A stretch of 64,000 nt of DNA from Roseiarcus sp963775575 (GTDB lineage: Bacteria; Pseudomonadota; Alphaproteobacteria; Rhizobiales; Beijerinckiaceae): NCBI GenBank assembly GCA_963775575.1, contig CAVZJG010000002.1, positions 558,001-622,000 of the forward strand, given 5' to 3'. Position numbers and translations under genes: made by a program. How positions within the stretch are numbered: position 1 is the stretch's first letter; each line of letters begins with the position of its first letter. Below are positions 17,909-26,644 of this stretch, one piece after another. Below the pieces are notes generated by a model. It searched no databases and was not told the DNA's origin. It was given only the letters and a program-made list of their open reading frames with translations.

Positions 17909-19309
17909 ATGAGCGCAAACCAACTCGAAGCGAACCCCGATCGATCGCCTGCGATCGCCGCGGGATGGCGAGAACTTTGGCTCAAGGAGGATTGGTGGGC
18001 GATCTGGCTCGGCCTGGGGATCGTCATCGTCGGCTATGCCCTCTTCGCCAACGGGGCGAGCCTCAAATGGATCGCGGTGACCCCGGAGAAATGGTCGAGC
18101 CTCGATCAGCTCGGGAGCCACTTCGCCGCCAACTGGCTGCGTTACCTCGCGCAATTCGTCGCCTGGCTGGCGATTTTCACCGCGGCGTTGACGGCGCTGG
18201 GCTTTGCGGCGCGCGACTTTGTTCCCTCCTTCGTCTTCCTCTATGCGTTCTCCGCAGTGATCTTCGTCCTCGGCCAATGGACCCAGGCGAATTATTACAA
18301 CCTGGAGCCGCCGCTGGTCGCGCTGCTGCTGGGATTGCTGATATCGAACCTCATCGGCCTGCCACGATGGATGGACGCGGGCTTCCGGGTCGAGTTCTAC
18401 GTCAAGACCGGCATCGTGCTGCTCGGCGCGACGCTGCCGTTCTCGCTCATCGCCTGGGCGGGCCCCATCGCGATTTTCCAGGCCTCGCTCGTCTCGTTGG
18501 CGACCTTTTTCGTCATCTTCTTCGCCGCGCGAAAATTAGGGCTCGATCGCCAATTGTCGGCGACGCTCGGCGCGGGCGGCGCGGTGTGCGGCGTTTCCGC
18601 TTCGATCGCCATCGCCGGCGCCGTCGGCGCCAAGAAGGAATACGCGCCGATCGCCATCACGGTGGTGATCTTCTGGGCGATCGTGATGATCTTCGCTCTG
18701 CCGCTGGCGGCGCGCTGGCTGCAATTGCCGACCGGCGTCGCCGGGGCCTGGATCGGCACCTCCGAATTCGCCGACGCCGCAGGCTTCGCCGCCGCGCAGA
18801 CCTACGGCGGCTACGCCGGCCCCGCCTCGGGCGTCGCCGGCGCGCCGGATCAGGCCGTCTGGGCGTTCACGCTGATGAAGGTGGTCGGCCGCGACGTCTG
18901 GATCGGCGTCTGGGCGCTCGCGCTGGCGATCGTTTCGACGACGCGCTGGGAACCGCGCGAGGCCGGCCGCAAGCCCGACGCCGGCGAGATTTGGCGCCGC
19001 TTCCCCAAATTCGTCATCGGCTTTCTCGTCGCCTCGCTGATCGTCACCTGGGCTTCGCGGGGCTACGCGCTGGCGGACTTCAACAAGGCGGTCAATCCGA
19101 CGCTTGTCGCGCCGATCAAGGATTTGCGAACCTGGGCCTTCATCTTCTGCTTCTTCAGCATCGGCCTGACGACGCGGATCGGCGAACTGGCGAAGGCGGG
19201 ACGAAAGCCGTTCGCCGCGTTCACCGCCGGCGTGGCGGTGAACGTCCTGCTCGGCTTCGTTCTCTCCGTCTTCGTCTTCGCGTCCTATTGGGCGAACCTG
19301 GCGCGATGA
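17909..19309 (+). CDS. YeiH-family putative sulfate exporter
   Basis: 466-aa polytopic membrane protein (about 11 helices) of the UPF0324/YeiH family (Cons_hypoth698). Recognisable blocks: NLIGLPRWMDAGFRVEFYVKTGIVLLGATLPF, LSATLGAGGAVCGVSASIAIAG, FADAAGFAAAQTYGG and FFSIGLTTRIGEL. Some family members are linked to sulfite/sulfate export, consistent with a neighbouring cysK, but transport has rarely been shown. A cytoplasmic N-terminal extension of about 30 residues precedes the first helix. GAGGAG precedes the start. Confidence 0.85.
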   Translation: MSANQLEANPDRSPAIAAGWRELWLKEDWWAIWLGLGIVIVGYALFANGASLKWIAVTPEKWSSLDQLGSHFAANWLRYLAQFVAWLAIFTAALTALGFAARDFVPSFVFLYAFSAVIFVLGQWTQANYYNLEPPLVALLLGLLISNLIGLPRWMDAGFRVEFYVKTGIVLLGATLPFSLIAWAGPIAIFQASLVSLATFFVIFFAARKLGLDRQLSATLGAGGAVCGVSASIAIAGAVGAKKEYAPIAITVVIFWAIVMIFALPLAARWLQLPTGVAGAWIGTSEFADAAGFAAAQTYGGYAGPASGVAGAPDQAVWAFTLMKVVGRDVWIGVWALALAIVSTTRWEPREAGRKPDAGEIWRRFPKFVIGFLVASLIVTWASRGYALADFNKAVNPTLVAPIKDLRTWAFIFCFFSIGLTTRIGELAKAGRKPFAAFTAGVAVNVLLGFVLSVFVFASYWANLAR

Positions 19310-19379
19310 ATCGATGCGCCCGCTGACGGACTTCCGCTGCGTCTTGGGATTGCGCGCGCGCCCCGCGAAGGGCGCGCGC

Positions 19380-19607
19380 ATGGCGACGGCGGCCGAAGGC
19401 TTGTGCGGATCGTGCCGATATTTCCGCAACGATCCTGCCTATCTGGAGGCCGCAATGCCCGGGCTTTCGAGCCTGAGTTCCGCTTTCGCGTCGGTGCGCG
19501 CCGACGACGGCCTGTGCCTCATGCGCGATCGCTATCTCAGCGCCCGCGCTTCATGCGCGCGCTTCGCCGCCGCTCTCGGGGCGAACCCGCCCCCCGCGTC
19601 GATCTGA
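19380..19607 (+). CDS. Small four-cysteine protein
   Basis: 75 aa from ATG 19380 (GAAGG upstream); an in-frame ATG at 19314 is possible. Four cysteines (LCGSCRYFRND..., DGLCLMRDRYL, ASCARF) are spaced like a small metal or Fe-S site. The CGSCRYF start recalls short rubredoxin/HiPIP-like motifs, but no family is recognised. Follows the transporter gene on the same strand. Confidence 0.5.
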   Translation: MATAAEGLCGSCRYFRNDPAYLEAAMPGLSSLSSAFASVRADDGLCLMRDRYLSARASCARFAAALGANPPPASI

Positions 19608-19694
19608 CGCGAGGGGCCTCGCGCATTCGCCGAAGGCGAACGCGATCGGCGCGAAGCGGACGAGCGGCGGCCAACCGGCGCCGCCGACTCGGGC

Positions 19695-20045
19695 TTACTG
19701 GCAGACGTCGACCCAGCGGCGGCCGAGATATCGGCCCGAACGGTCGTAGACCGGCTGATTGGCCATGCAGCCGTCCGGGCCGGGGCCATAGCCGGGGCCG
19801 TAATAGGGGCCGGGGCCGTAGTAGGGTTGCGAAGCGATCGCGGCGCCGGCGGCGAGGCCCAGAATCCCTAAGCCGACCGCCGGCCCCCACCAGCCGCCGT
19901 GCCATTGGCCGCCGCCCCAATAGCCCTGATGGTAATAGCCGGGGCCGGCGGCCGCGGCGGGCGTCGAAGTCGCGGCGGCGACGCCGAAGCCGAGAAACAG
20001 GGCCGTCAAAGCGATGGCGGTCGACTTGTACAACAATGCGCGCAT
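19695..20045 (-). CDS. Small exported Gly/Tyr/Pro-rich protein
   Basis: 116 aa: signal peptide (about residues 1-33, ...STPAAAAG), then a Gly-Tyr-Trp-rich stretch, a hydrophobic glycine-zipper-like segment (VGLGILGLAAGAAIAS) and a Pro-Tyr-Gly repeat (YYGPGPYYGPGYGPGP), ending with two Cys around VYDRSGRYLGRRWVDVCQ. Similar short envelope proteins are common in Rhizobiales. Role unknown. Confidence 0.7.
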   Translation of the reverse strand: MRALLYKSTAIALTALFLGFGVAAATSTPAAAAGPGYYHQGYWGGGQWHGGWWGPAVGLGILGLAAGAAIASQPYYGPGPYYGPGYGPGPDGCMANQPVYDRSGRYLGRRWVDVCQ

Positions 20046-20315
20046 GAGCTGCCTCCAACTTCCAAACGTTGCGCCGCAACGGCGCCGCTTTCACCTGCGT
20101 CGGCCTCGCGGAACCCTCTGACGCTCGAGCGAATGCTGTGCCGACATATCGGCGCCTATTTGCCCAAAACGAGGCGACGGGGCGCCAAAATCGACCGATC
20201 AACGAGAATTGTACGCCCCAATGAAGATACTCTGAACATTCATTCAGATTTCACCTCGGGCGCCATGCCGCGGATAGCGGCGTGGTCGGCGGCGAGGCTG
20301 AATCTTGGCGAAGCC

Positions 20316-20738
20316 TCACGTCCAATCGGCGAGATGAACGACATCGCGCTCGTAGCGGGTCTTCGCGACGCCAGCCACGAAGGCGCGGTCCAGCGTCACA
20401 AACGGCGCGGCGCGCCGCCGCGCCAGCGCGAGATAGAAGCAGTCGTAGACCGAATGATCGAGCTCGCGCGCCAGAGCCAACGCCGGCACCGCCAAATCCG
20501 CCAATTCGACCAATTGAGGAACGAACCGCCGTATTTCCTTCATCGCGTCGCCCGGGACATCGGCACGAATCTCTCCGAGCTGCGCCTTCTTCCATAAGCC
20601 GTTGGCGAGTTCCGCCAGCATCAAGGATGGCGCGATGAGGTCGGCGGCGCTGCGGATCAGACGATTTGCGGCCTCCGTGTCGCTTTCACGCGCGAACCAG
20701 CAAAGGGCGACGCTCCCGTCGACGACGACCTCGCTCAC
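20316..20738 (-). CDS. vapC: PIN-domain toxin (VapC/FitB-like)
   Basis: 140 aa with PIN acidic residues: VVDGSVALCWF (Asp7), MLAELANGL (Glu), ELDHSVYDCFYLALA (Asp) and FVTLDRAF (Asp). Predicted Mg-dependent RNase. GTG start overlaps the antitoxin stop (GTGA). Confidence 0.85.
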   Translation of the reverse strand: MSEVVVDGSVALCWFARESDTEAANRLIRSAADLIAPSLMLAELANGLWKKAQLGEIRADVPGDAMKEIRRFVPQLVELADLAVPALALARELDHSVYDCFYLALARRRAAPFVTLDRAFVAGVAKTRYERDVVHLADWT

Positions 20739-20968
20739 CGCTGTCGATCTTCTTTGACAAGCCGCGCGGGATCGCTGCGAGGTCCGGGCGGCGTCAGGCT
20801 TTGAAACCTCTCGGCGGCCGCCAGACGCTCCTCAGGCGTATAGGGCGCGGACCTTTCGATCAGGTCGCGCAGTTCCTGCTCCAGAGAGCGTCCGCGCAAC
20901 TTGGCGCGCGAGCGGTGCGCTTCCAGCGCGGCGTCCGGGACGTTGCGGATAAGAACCTGAGCCACCAC
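20735..20968 (-). CDS. vapB: FitA/VapB-type ribbon-helix-helix antitoxin
   Basis: 77 aa; N-terminal MVAQVLIRNVPDAALEAHRSRAKLRGRSLEQELRDLIE is the ribbon-helix-helix DNA-binding domain of FitA-like antitoxins, followed by a toxin-binding tail. Starts 10 bp from a perfect operator-like palindrome, consistent with autoregulation. Confidence 0.85.
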   Translation of the reverse strand: MVAQVLIRNVPDAALEAHRSRAKLRGRSLEQELRDLIERSAPYTPEERLAAAERFQSLTPPGPRSDPARLVKEDRQR

Positions 20969-20978
20969 CCAGCCTCAA

Positions 20979-20998
20979 TGCTATCAGTTATGATAGCA
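20979..20998. promoter_or_regulatory. Operator palindrome of the vapBC/fitAB-like pair
   Basis: TGCTATCA-GTTA-TGATAGCA: perfect 8-bp arms with a 4-bp centre, immediately upstream of the antitoxin start. FitAB and related RHH antitoxins bind such inverted repeats. Confidence 0.6.
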
Positions 20999-21220
20999 CG
21001 CTCCGCCGACGCCGGCCAAGCCTGATGTCGGCGGCATCCGGCATCCTCCATGCGCCCCATGGTCGGGATGGAGAAGTTCGCGCCCTCTTGACGCCCGACG
21101 GCCAGCGCCTCGTCGCAGCTCGCCGCACGCTCGCCAAGCTCGCTCCGGAACATGCTTCGCTTTGTCCCGGGCGAGCGCTTTGGATGCGACGCGTTCGTCC
21201 GCGACGGCGCGGCGCGGCTC

Positions 21221-22294
21221 TCAGGCGAACGCCTCGATGTCGATCGGCTTGCGCCTTCGGCCCCAATGGCCCGGTTCGGCGGCGAAGCGGCCGGCGAGCG
21301 GGCGGCCGCACTCCGGGCAGGCGCCGGAGGCGTCGAGCGCGTAGGCGGTCACGTCGTAGTCGTCGCGCCCGATCAGGGCCGCGCCGCAGAGGTCGCAGAT
21401 CGTCGTCTGGCGGGCGGGATCGCGGACATTGCCGGTGTAGACGTGACGGAGACCGTTGGCGATGGCTTGCGCGCGGGCGCGATCGAGCGTCGCCTTCGGC
21501 GTCGGCGGATGGTCGAGCAGGCGGTAATCCGGGAAGAAGCCGGAAAAATGCAGGGGAACGTCCGGCCCCAATTCCGTGGCGATCCATCGCGTCAGCGCGT
21601 CGATCTCGGCGACCGAGTCGTTCTCCCCGGGAATGACGAGCGTCGTGATCTCCAGCCAGACATCGGTCGCGCGCTTGAGATAGACGAGCGTATCCAGCAC
21701 GGGGGCGAGATGCGCGGCGGTCAGGCGGTGATAGAAGTCTTCGCTGAAGCCCTTGAGATCGACGTTGGCGGCGTCGATGCAGCGGAAGAATTCGGCGCGC
21801 GGCTCGACGCTCATGTAGCCCGCCGTCACCGCAACGGTCTTCACCCCGCGCTCGTGGCACGCCGCCGCGACGTCCATCGCATATTCGTAGAAGATCACGG
21901 GATCGTTGTAGGTGAACGCGACGGAGGCGCAGCCGAGTTCGACCGCGGCGCGCGCGATCGCCGCCGGAGCGGCCTTTTGCGCACTGGTTTCGACCTCGCG
22001 GCTCTTGGAGATCTCGTGGTTCTGGCAAAACGCGCAGGCGAGATTGCAGCCCGCGGTTCCGAATGACAACACCGAACTGCCGGGGAAAAAGTGATAGAGC
22101 GGCTTCTTTTCGATGGGATCGACGCAGAAACCGGAGGATAATCCGTCGGTGGTCAGGACCATGCGGCCGTCGACGTTTTGCCTGACATAGCAGAGCCCGC
22201 GCTGCCCGACGCCGATCTTGCAGGCGCGCGGGCAGAGTTCGCACACAATTCGCCCGTCGGGCAGCGGGCGAGAAAAATGATCGACGAAGCGCAC
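21221..22294 (-). CDS. amrS: AmmeMemoRadiSam system radical SAM enzyme
   Basis: 357 aa. Carries CNLACAFCQNHEIS (CxxxCxxC [4Fe-4S] site, about residue 83), an N-terminal Cys-rich region (CELCPRACKIG, GLCYVRQN) and a C-terminal zinc-like pair (CDLCGAAL, CPECGRPL). This is the AmrS/PflA-like enzyme of the AmmeMemoRadiSam system, whose reaction is not established. Divergent (77-bp gap) from the fused Memo-AMMECR1 gene, its normal partners. Confidence 0.9.
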   Translation of the reverse strand: MRFVDHFSRPLPDGRIVCELCPRACKIGVGQRGLCYVRQNVDGRMVLTTDGLSSGFCVDPIEKKPLYHFFPGSSVLSFGTAGCNLACAFCQNHEISKSREVETSAQKAAPAAIARAAVELGCASVAFTYNDPVIFYEYAMDVAAACHERGVKTVAVTAGYMSVEPRAEFFRCIDAANVDLKGFSEDFYHRLTAAHLAPVLDTLVYLKRATDVWLEITTLVIPGENDSVAEIDALTRWIATELGPDVPLHFSGFFPDYRLLDHPPTPKATLDRARAQAIANGLRHVYTGNVRDPARQTTICDLCGAALIGRDDYDVTAYALDASGACPECGRPLAGRFAAEPGHWGRRRKPIDIEAFA

Positions 22295-22371
22295 GGGACG
22301 ATCCCTTTTGCAGAGACTACACCCGATATAGGGAGCGCGCCCGTTCGGCGCCGTTATCGCGAGTTCGGCCC

Positions 22372-23817
22372 ATGGACGGCAGGAAGAGATCTTCGCCCGC
22401 GGCGCCGGCGGTGCATCCCGCCCAGGTCGCAGGGATTTTTTACCCCGACGACCCGGCGATTCTGGCCGCCAAGATCGACGCGGCCTTCGCCGCCGCGCCC
22501 CCCTCGCCCTTCCGGGCGAAGATGGTCGTCGTCCCCCACGCCGGCGTCGACTACTCCGGCGCCGTCGCCGCTGAGGCGCTGCGCGCGCTGGATTTGGCGG
22601 AAGAGGTCCGCCGCGTCGTCATCTTCGGCCCCAATCACCGCATGCCGCTCAGCGGCCTCGCCGTTCACCCCTCCGGCGCCTGGTCGACCCCGCTCGGCCT
22701 CGCGCCAGTCGCCGCCGAGGCGCTGCGCTCGATTCAGTCGCTCGACGGCGTCGCGCTCGACGCGCGACCGTTCGAGGGCGAGCACAGCCTGGAAATGCCG
22801 CTGATCTTTCTCCAGCGCCTGCTCCCGGGGTTGGAGATCGCGCCGGTGCTGGTCGGCGACGCGGCGCCCGAACTCGTCGAAGCGGCGCTCGGCCGCCTAT
22901 GGGGCGGACCGGAGACGGCGATCTGCATCTCCTCCGATCTGTCGCATTTCCTGCCCGCGGCGAAGGCGCGCGCCAAAGACGCCGAGACCCGCAGCCTGAT
23001 CGAGGGCGGCCGCTGGAGCGAACTCGGCCCCGACAACGCCTGCGGCTTCGCCGGCCTAAAGGGCGCGATCCGTCGCGCGCAAAACCTTCGCATGCGCGCG
23101 ACCGGCGTGGCCTTCGCGACCTCGGACCAGTTGGGCGGCCCGCGGGAGCGCGTCGTCGGCTACGGCGCCTTCGCGTTCGAGTATCCGGGCGCGGCGCGGC
23201 TGGCGGGAGCCGATCGAGATCGCCTCGTCGCCGTCGCCTCGGCGTCGCTCGACTTCGCCTCGACCCGTGGCGGGGCGACGCCCGAGATCGTCGTGGACCC
23301 GAATCTGCCGCCTGGCCTGACGGCGCATCGCGCCGCCTTCGCCACGCTGGAGCGCGACGCGGCGTTGCGCGGCTGCGTCGGCTCGCTATTTCCGCGGCGG
23401 CCGCTCGCCGAGGACGTCGGCGTCAACGCGGTCAGGGCCGGGTTCGGCGATCCGCGCTTCGCGCCGCTGACGCGCGCCGAACTACCCGACCTGACCATCA
23501 CAATTTCGGTGCTTTCGCCGATGGCGGCGATCCCCTGCGACAGCGAACGGGAATTGATCGATCAACTCAGGCCCGACCGCGACGGCCTGCTGCTGCGCGA
23601 GGGCCGCGCCGCCGCCCTGTTCCTGCCCAGCGTCTGGCGCGAAGTCCCCTCGCCTGTCGACTTCGTCCGATTCCTGAAGAGGAAGATGGGGGTCGCGCCG
23701 AGTCACTGGTCGCCGACGCTGACGGCCGAGCGCTTTTCGGTCGAGAGCTTCGGCGGTCCGTACGTCGCGCCGGGCGAGGTCGACCTCGAGGGGATCGCGG
23801 TCGGGGCCGGCGAGTAA
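22372..23817 (+). CDS. Fused Memo (AmrB) and AMMECR1 (AmrA) protein
   Basis: 481 aa in two domains. Residues about 17-275 are Memo-like (class III dioxygenase-like fold): HPAQVAGIFYPDDPAILA, VVVPHAGVDYSGAVAAEAL, VIFGPNHRMPLSG, EHSLEMPLIFLQ and ISSDLSHFLPA provide the His/Asp set. Residues about 285-481 are AMMECR1: AAFATLERDAALRGCVGSLFPRRPLAEDV and AVRAGFGDPRFAPLTRAELPDLTITISVLSPM. Memo and AMMECR1 are separate proteins in most genomes; the fusion physically couples two of the three AmmeMemoRadiSam parts, with the third (amrS) divergent next door. Confidence 0.9.
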   Translation: MDGRKRSSPAAPAVHPAQVAGIFYPDDPAILAAKIDAAFAAAPPSPFRAKMVVVPHAGVDYSGAVAAEALRALDLAEEVRRVVIFGPNHRMPLSGLAVHPSGAWSTPLGLAPVAAEALRSIQSLDGVALDARPFEGEHSLEMPLIFLQRLLPGLEIAPVLVGDAAPELVEAALGRLWGGPETAICISSDLSHFLPAAKARAKDAETRSLIEGGRWSELGPDNACGFAGLKGAIRRAQNLRMRATGVAFATSDQLGGPRERVVGYGAFAFEYPGAARLAGADRDRLVAVASASLDFASTRGGATPEIVVDPNLPPGLTAHRAAFATLERDAALRGCVGSLFPRRPLAEDVGVNAVRAGFGDPRFAPLTRAELPDLTITISVLSPMAAIPCDSERELIDQLRPDRDGLLLREGRAAALFLPSVWREVPSPVDFVRFLKRKMGVAPSHWSPTLTAERFSVESFGGPYVAPGEVDLEGIAVGAGE

Positions 23818-23839
23818 GGACGCGACGCAGCGCCAGGCG

Positions 23840-23871
23840 CCGCCTTCCCCCCTTGCGGGAGAAGGGCGCGC
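23840..23871. terminator. Hairpin between convergent Memo-AMMECR1 and hypE genes
   Basis: Imperfect GC hairpin (GCGCCGCCTTCCCCCC-TTGC-GGGAGAAGGGCGCGC), same core as the eno/odc hairpin, placed between two convergent genes. Confidence 0.45.
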
Positions 23872-23878
23872 GCTTCGT

Positions 23879-24928
23879 TCAGCAAATCCGCGGCAATTGT
23901 TCGCCCGACAGCCAATCGACGATGCGGCCGCCGCCGAACGCGGTGCGCATCTGCACGAAGCGATTGTCGTCGGCGACCGCGCGGCCGATCAGCGCCGCCT
24001 CGCGGCCGAGCGGATGGGCCTTCATCGCCGCGAGGACCGCGTCGGCGACTTCCGGCGCGAGCACCGCGACGAGTTTGCCCTCGTTGGCGACGTTGAGCGG
24101 ATCGAGCCCGAGGAATTCGCACGCGGCGGCCACTTGCGCACGCACCGGAATCGCCGCTTCCTCGATCTCGAAGCCGATGCCGGAGCGATGCGCGAGTTCG
24201 TTCAGCGTCGCCGCCAGCCCGCCGCGGGTGGGATCGCGCATGACGCGCACGCCGGCGCCGCCCGCCGCCATGATCGCCGCGGCCAGGCCGTGCAGCGGCG
24301 CCGAATCGGAAAGAATCTGCGTCTCGAATTCGAGATTCTCGCGCTTCGACATCACCGCGACGCCGTGGTCGCCGATCGTGCCCGACAGCGCGACCCAATC
24401 GCCGGGCCGCGCCGCGTCGCTGGAGAGGTTGAGGCCCGGCGGCGCGAGGCCGACGCCGGTCGTCGAGATGAACACCCCGTCGGCCTTGCCGCGCTCGACC
24501 ACCTTGGTGTCGCCGGTGATGATCGGCACGCCCGCCGCGCGCGAGGCCTCGCCCATGCTTGTCGCGATGCGCTGCAAGTCGGCGAGCGGGAACCCCTCTT
24601 CGATGATGAAGCTCGCGGAGAGATAGAGCGGCCGCGCGCCCGCCATCGCGACGTCGTTGATCGTGCCGTGGACGGCGAGCGAACCGATGTCGCCGCCCGG
24701 GAAGAAGATCGGCGTGACGACATAAGCGTCGGTGGTCATCACCAGGCGCCCGGCGGGAGGGTCGAAGGCGGATTGGTCGTTGCCCGCGCGCAGCCAGTCG
24801 TTGTCGAAGGCGGCGTGAAAAACGTCCTCGATCAACTGCCCCATCGCGCGCCCGCCGGCGCCGTGGGAAAGATCGACGCGGCCGTTCTTGACGTCGAGCT
24901 TGCGACGGATCGGCTGCTGCACGCTCAC
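23879..24928 (-). CDS. hypE: Hydrogenase maturation protein HypE
   Basis: 349 aa, last gene of hypABFCDE. PurM-like ATPase fold: LSHGAGGRAMGQLIEDVF, AGNDQSAFD, DVAMAGARPLYLS, GDTKVV, MRDPTRGGLAATLNE; the C-terminus ends PRIC, whose terminal Cys carries the thiocarbamate that becomes the hydrogenase cyanide ligand. GTG at 24928 overlaps the hypD stop (GTGA); GTG 24922 is an alternative. Confidence 0.95.
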   Translation of the reverse strand: MSVQQPIRRKLDVKNGRVDLSHGAGGRAMGQLIEDVFHAAFDNDWLRAGNDQSAFDPPAGRLVMTTDAYVVTPIFFPGGDIGSLAVHGTINDVAMAGARPLYLSASFIIEEGFPLADLQRIATSMGEASRAAGVPIITGDTKVVERGKADGVFISTTGVGLAPPGLNLSSDAARPGDWVALSGTIGDHGVAVMSKRENLEFETQILSDSAPLHGLAAAIMAAGGAGVRVMRDPTRGGLAATLNELAHRSGIGFEIEEAAIPVRAQVAAACEFLGLDPLNVANEGKLVAVLAPEVADAVLAAMKAHPLGREAALIGRAVADDNRFVQMRTAFGGGRIVDWLSGEQLPRIC

Positions 24929-26082
24929 GCGACCTTCCGCGGCCGCGGCGCGGCTTTCGCCGCCTCGCGGAAGCGCCCGTAGGTCCAGTGCGCCGAGCAG
25001 GCGCCCTCGGGCGACACCATGCACGAGCCCATCGGCGTATCGGGCGTGCAGGTCGTGCCGAACAGCTTGCAGTCCTGCGGCTTCTTGGCGCCGCGCAGGA
25101 TCGCGCCGCATTCGCAGGCGGGGTTGTCGCGCGCCGGGATATCGACGAGGCCGAAGCGCTTTTCTGCATCGTAGCGCTCGTAGGCGGGCTTCAGGCGCAA
25201 CGCGCTGTCGGGGAGCCAGCCGAGGCCGCGCCATTCGAACGTCTCGCGCGTCTCGAAAATCGCCGCCATCTCGGCCTGCGCCTTGAGGTTGCCGCTCTCC
25301 GTCACCGCGCGGATGTACTGGTTCTCGACCTCGCTGCGACCCTGGTTGATCTGGCGCACCAGCATCAGGATCGCCTGCGCGACGTCGAGCGGCTCGAAAC
25401 CGGCGATGACGACCGGCTTGCCGAAACGCTCGGCGAAGACCCGATAGGGCTCGGTGCCGATGACGGTGCTGACGTGCGCCGGGCCGACGAACCCTTCCAC
25501 CCGCACCGCGTCCGCATCGCTGCCGTCGGCGCTCTCGAGGATCGCGCGCATCGCCGGCGGCGTCATCACGTGGTTGCAGAGAATCGAGAAATTGGTCAGC
25601 CGCTTCTTCTCAGCGGCGCGAATGGCGAGCGCGGTCGGCGGCGTCGTGGTCTCGAAGCCGACGGCGAGGAACACAACTTCGCGGTCGGGCGCGTTTTCGG
25701 CGATGCGAATCGCGTCGAGCGTCGAATAGACCATGCGGACGTCGGCGCCTTCCGCCTTGGCCTTGAGGAGACTCGACGCGCCCGATCCCGGCACGCGCAT
25801 CAGGTCGCCGTAGGCGCACAGCGTCACTCTTGGGTCGCCCGCGCAACGAATGGCCATGTCGATGCGCGCCATCGGCAGAACGCACACCGGACAGCCCGGC
25901 CCGTGGATCATGCGCACGTTGTCGGGCAGCAGGTCCTCGAGCCCATAGCGCGAGATCGCATGGGTATGGCCGCCGCAGAACTCCATCAGATGATAGACGC
26001 GCTTCGGCTCGGCCTCGCGCGCGATCGTCGCCGCGATTTGCTGGGCGAGCCTGCCGTCGCGATATTCGTCGACGTATTTCAC
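24925..26082 (-). CDS. hypD: Hydrogenase maturation protein HypD
   Basis: 385 aa. Fe-S protein that, with HypC, assembles the Fe(CN)2CO group. Seen: MEFCGGHTHAISRYG, HGPGCPVCVLP, GFETTTPPTA, CNHVMTPPAM, GFVGPAHVSTVIG, and the C-terminal cysteine cluster CECGAILRGAKKPQDCKLFGTTCTP. GTG start at 26082 has GGAGGG upstream; the longer open frame to 26232 runs into repeat DNA. Confidence 0.94.
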   Translation of the reverse strand: MKYVDEYRDGRLAQQIAATIAREAEPKRVYHLMEFCGGHTHAISRYGLEDLLPDNVRMIHGPGCPVCVLPMARIDMAIRCAGDPRVTLCAYGDLMRVPGSGASSLLKAKAEGADVRMVYSTLDAIRIAENAPDREVVFLAVGFETTTPPTALAIRAAEKKRLTNFSILCNHVMTPPAMRAILESADGSDADAVRVEGFVGPAHVSTVIGTEPYRVFAERFGKPVVIAGFEPLDVAQAILMLVRQINQGRSEVENQYIRAVTESGNLKAQAEMAAIFETRETFEWRGLGWLPDSALRLKPAYERYDAEKRFGLVDIPARDNPACECGAILRGAKKPQDCKLFGTTCTPDTPMGSCMVSPEGACSAHWTYGRFREAAKAAPRPRKVA

Positions 26083-26120
26083 CGCGGCGCTCCCTCCGGT
26101 CGACAAACCGACGCCTGCGC

Positions 26121-26332
26121 GCCCCTTCCCCCCTTGCGGGGGAAGGTGGCCGGCGGAGCCGGCCGGATGAGGGGTCGCGCCGCAAGGCGCGCCGCCTCGA
26201 CGAAAGCGAAAGCTTGTTCGTTCAGACCGCATAAGTCACCGCGGATCGCGCCGATGCCGGCAACGCGCCTTACGGCGCGACCCCTCATCCGTCGGCCTTT
26301 GGCCGACACCTTCTCCCGCAGGGGGAGAAGGG
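26121..26332. repeat. Intergenic inverted-repeat element between hypD and hypC
   Basis: A roughly 210-bp palindromic element: outer CCCCTTCCCCCCTTGCGGGG hairpin-type ends, inner perfect 17-bp arms (26166-26182 and 26273-26289), and nested GC hairpins (GGCCGGCGGAGCCGGCC; GTCGGCCTTTGGCCGAC). It breaks the otherwise tightly coupled hyp operon. It looks like a mobile intergenic repeat; whether it acts as attenuator or processing site is not known. Confidence 0.6.
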
Positions 26333-26419
26333 AGCGCCCCCCCTTCGAGACGCGCGCATACCGTAGCCCACAAGGGGGGAGGGGATTGGCGCGCGCGGCG
26401 CGCGGCGGCGCAGCGGCGC

Positions 26420-26641
26420 TCATGCGAACGCTCCGGCAGAAGCCAGCATTTCTAGCGTGCGCTCGGCCTCTTCCGGATCGATCTTGGCGAGGGCGTAGCC
26501 GACGTGCAGCACGACGTAGTCGCCCACTCTCAGGTCCTCGACCAGCGCGGTGGAGACGATCTTGACGACGCCGTCGAGGCTGACCTTGGCCATTTCGTCG
26601 GGCAGGATTTCGCTCACCTGGACGGGGATGGCGAGGCACAT
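26420..26641 (-). CDS. hypC: Hydrogenase maturation chaperone HypC
   Basis: 73 aa, starts with the essential MCLAIPVQV (Cys2 binds the iron group and the large-subunit precursor), followed by VSLDGVVKIVSTALVEDLRVGDYVVLHVGYALAKIDPEEAERTL. Strong GAGGAGG site lies inside the end of hypF; three bases separate the stop and start. Confidence 0.95.
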   Translation of the reverse strand: MCLAIPVQVSEILPDEMAKVSLDGVVKIVSTALVEDLRVGDYVVLHVGYALAKIDPEEAERTLEMLASAGAFA

Positions 26642-26644
26642 GGG

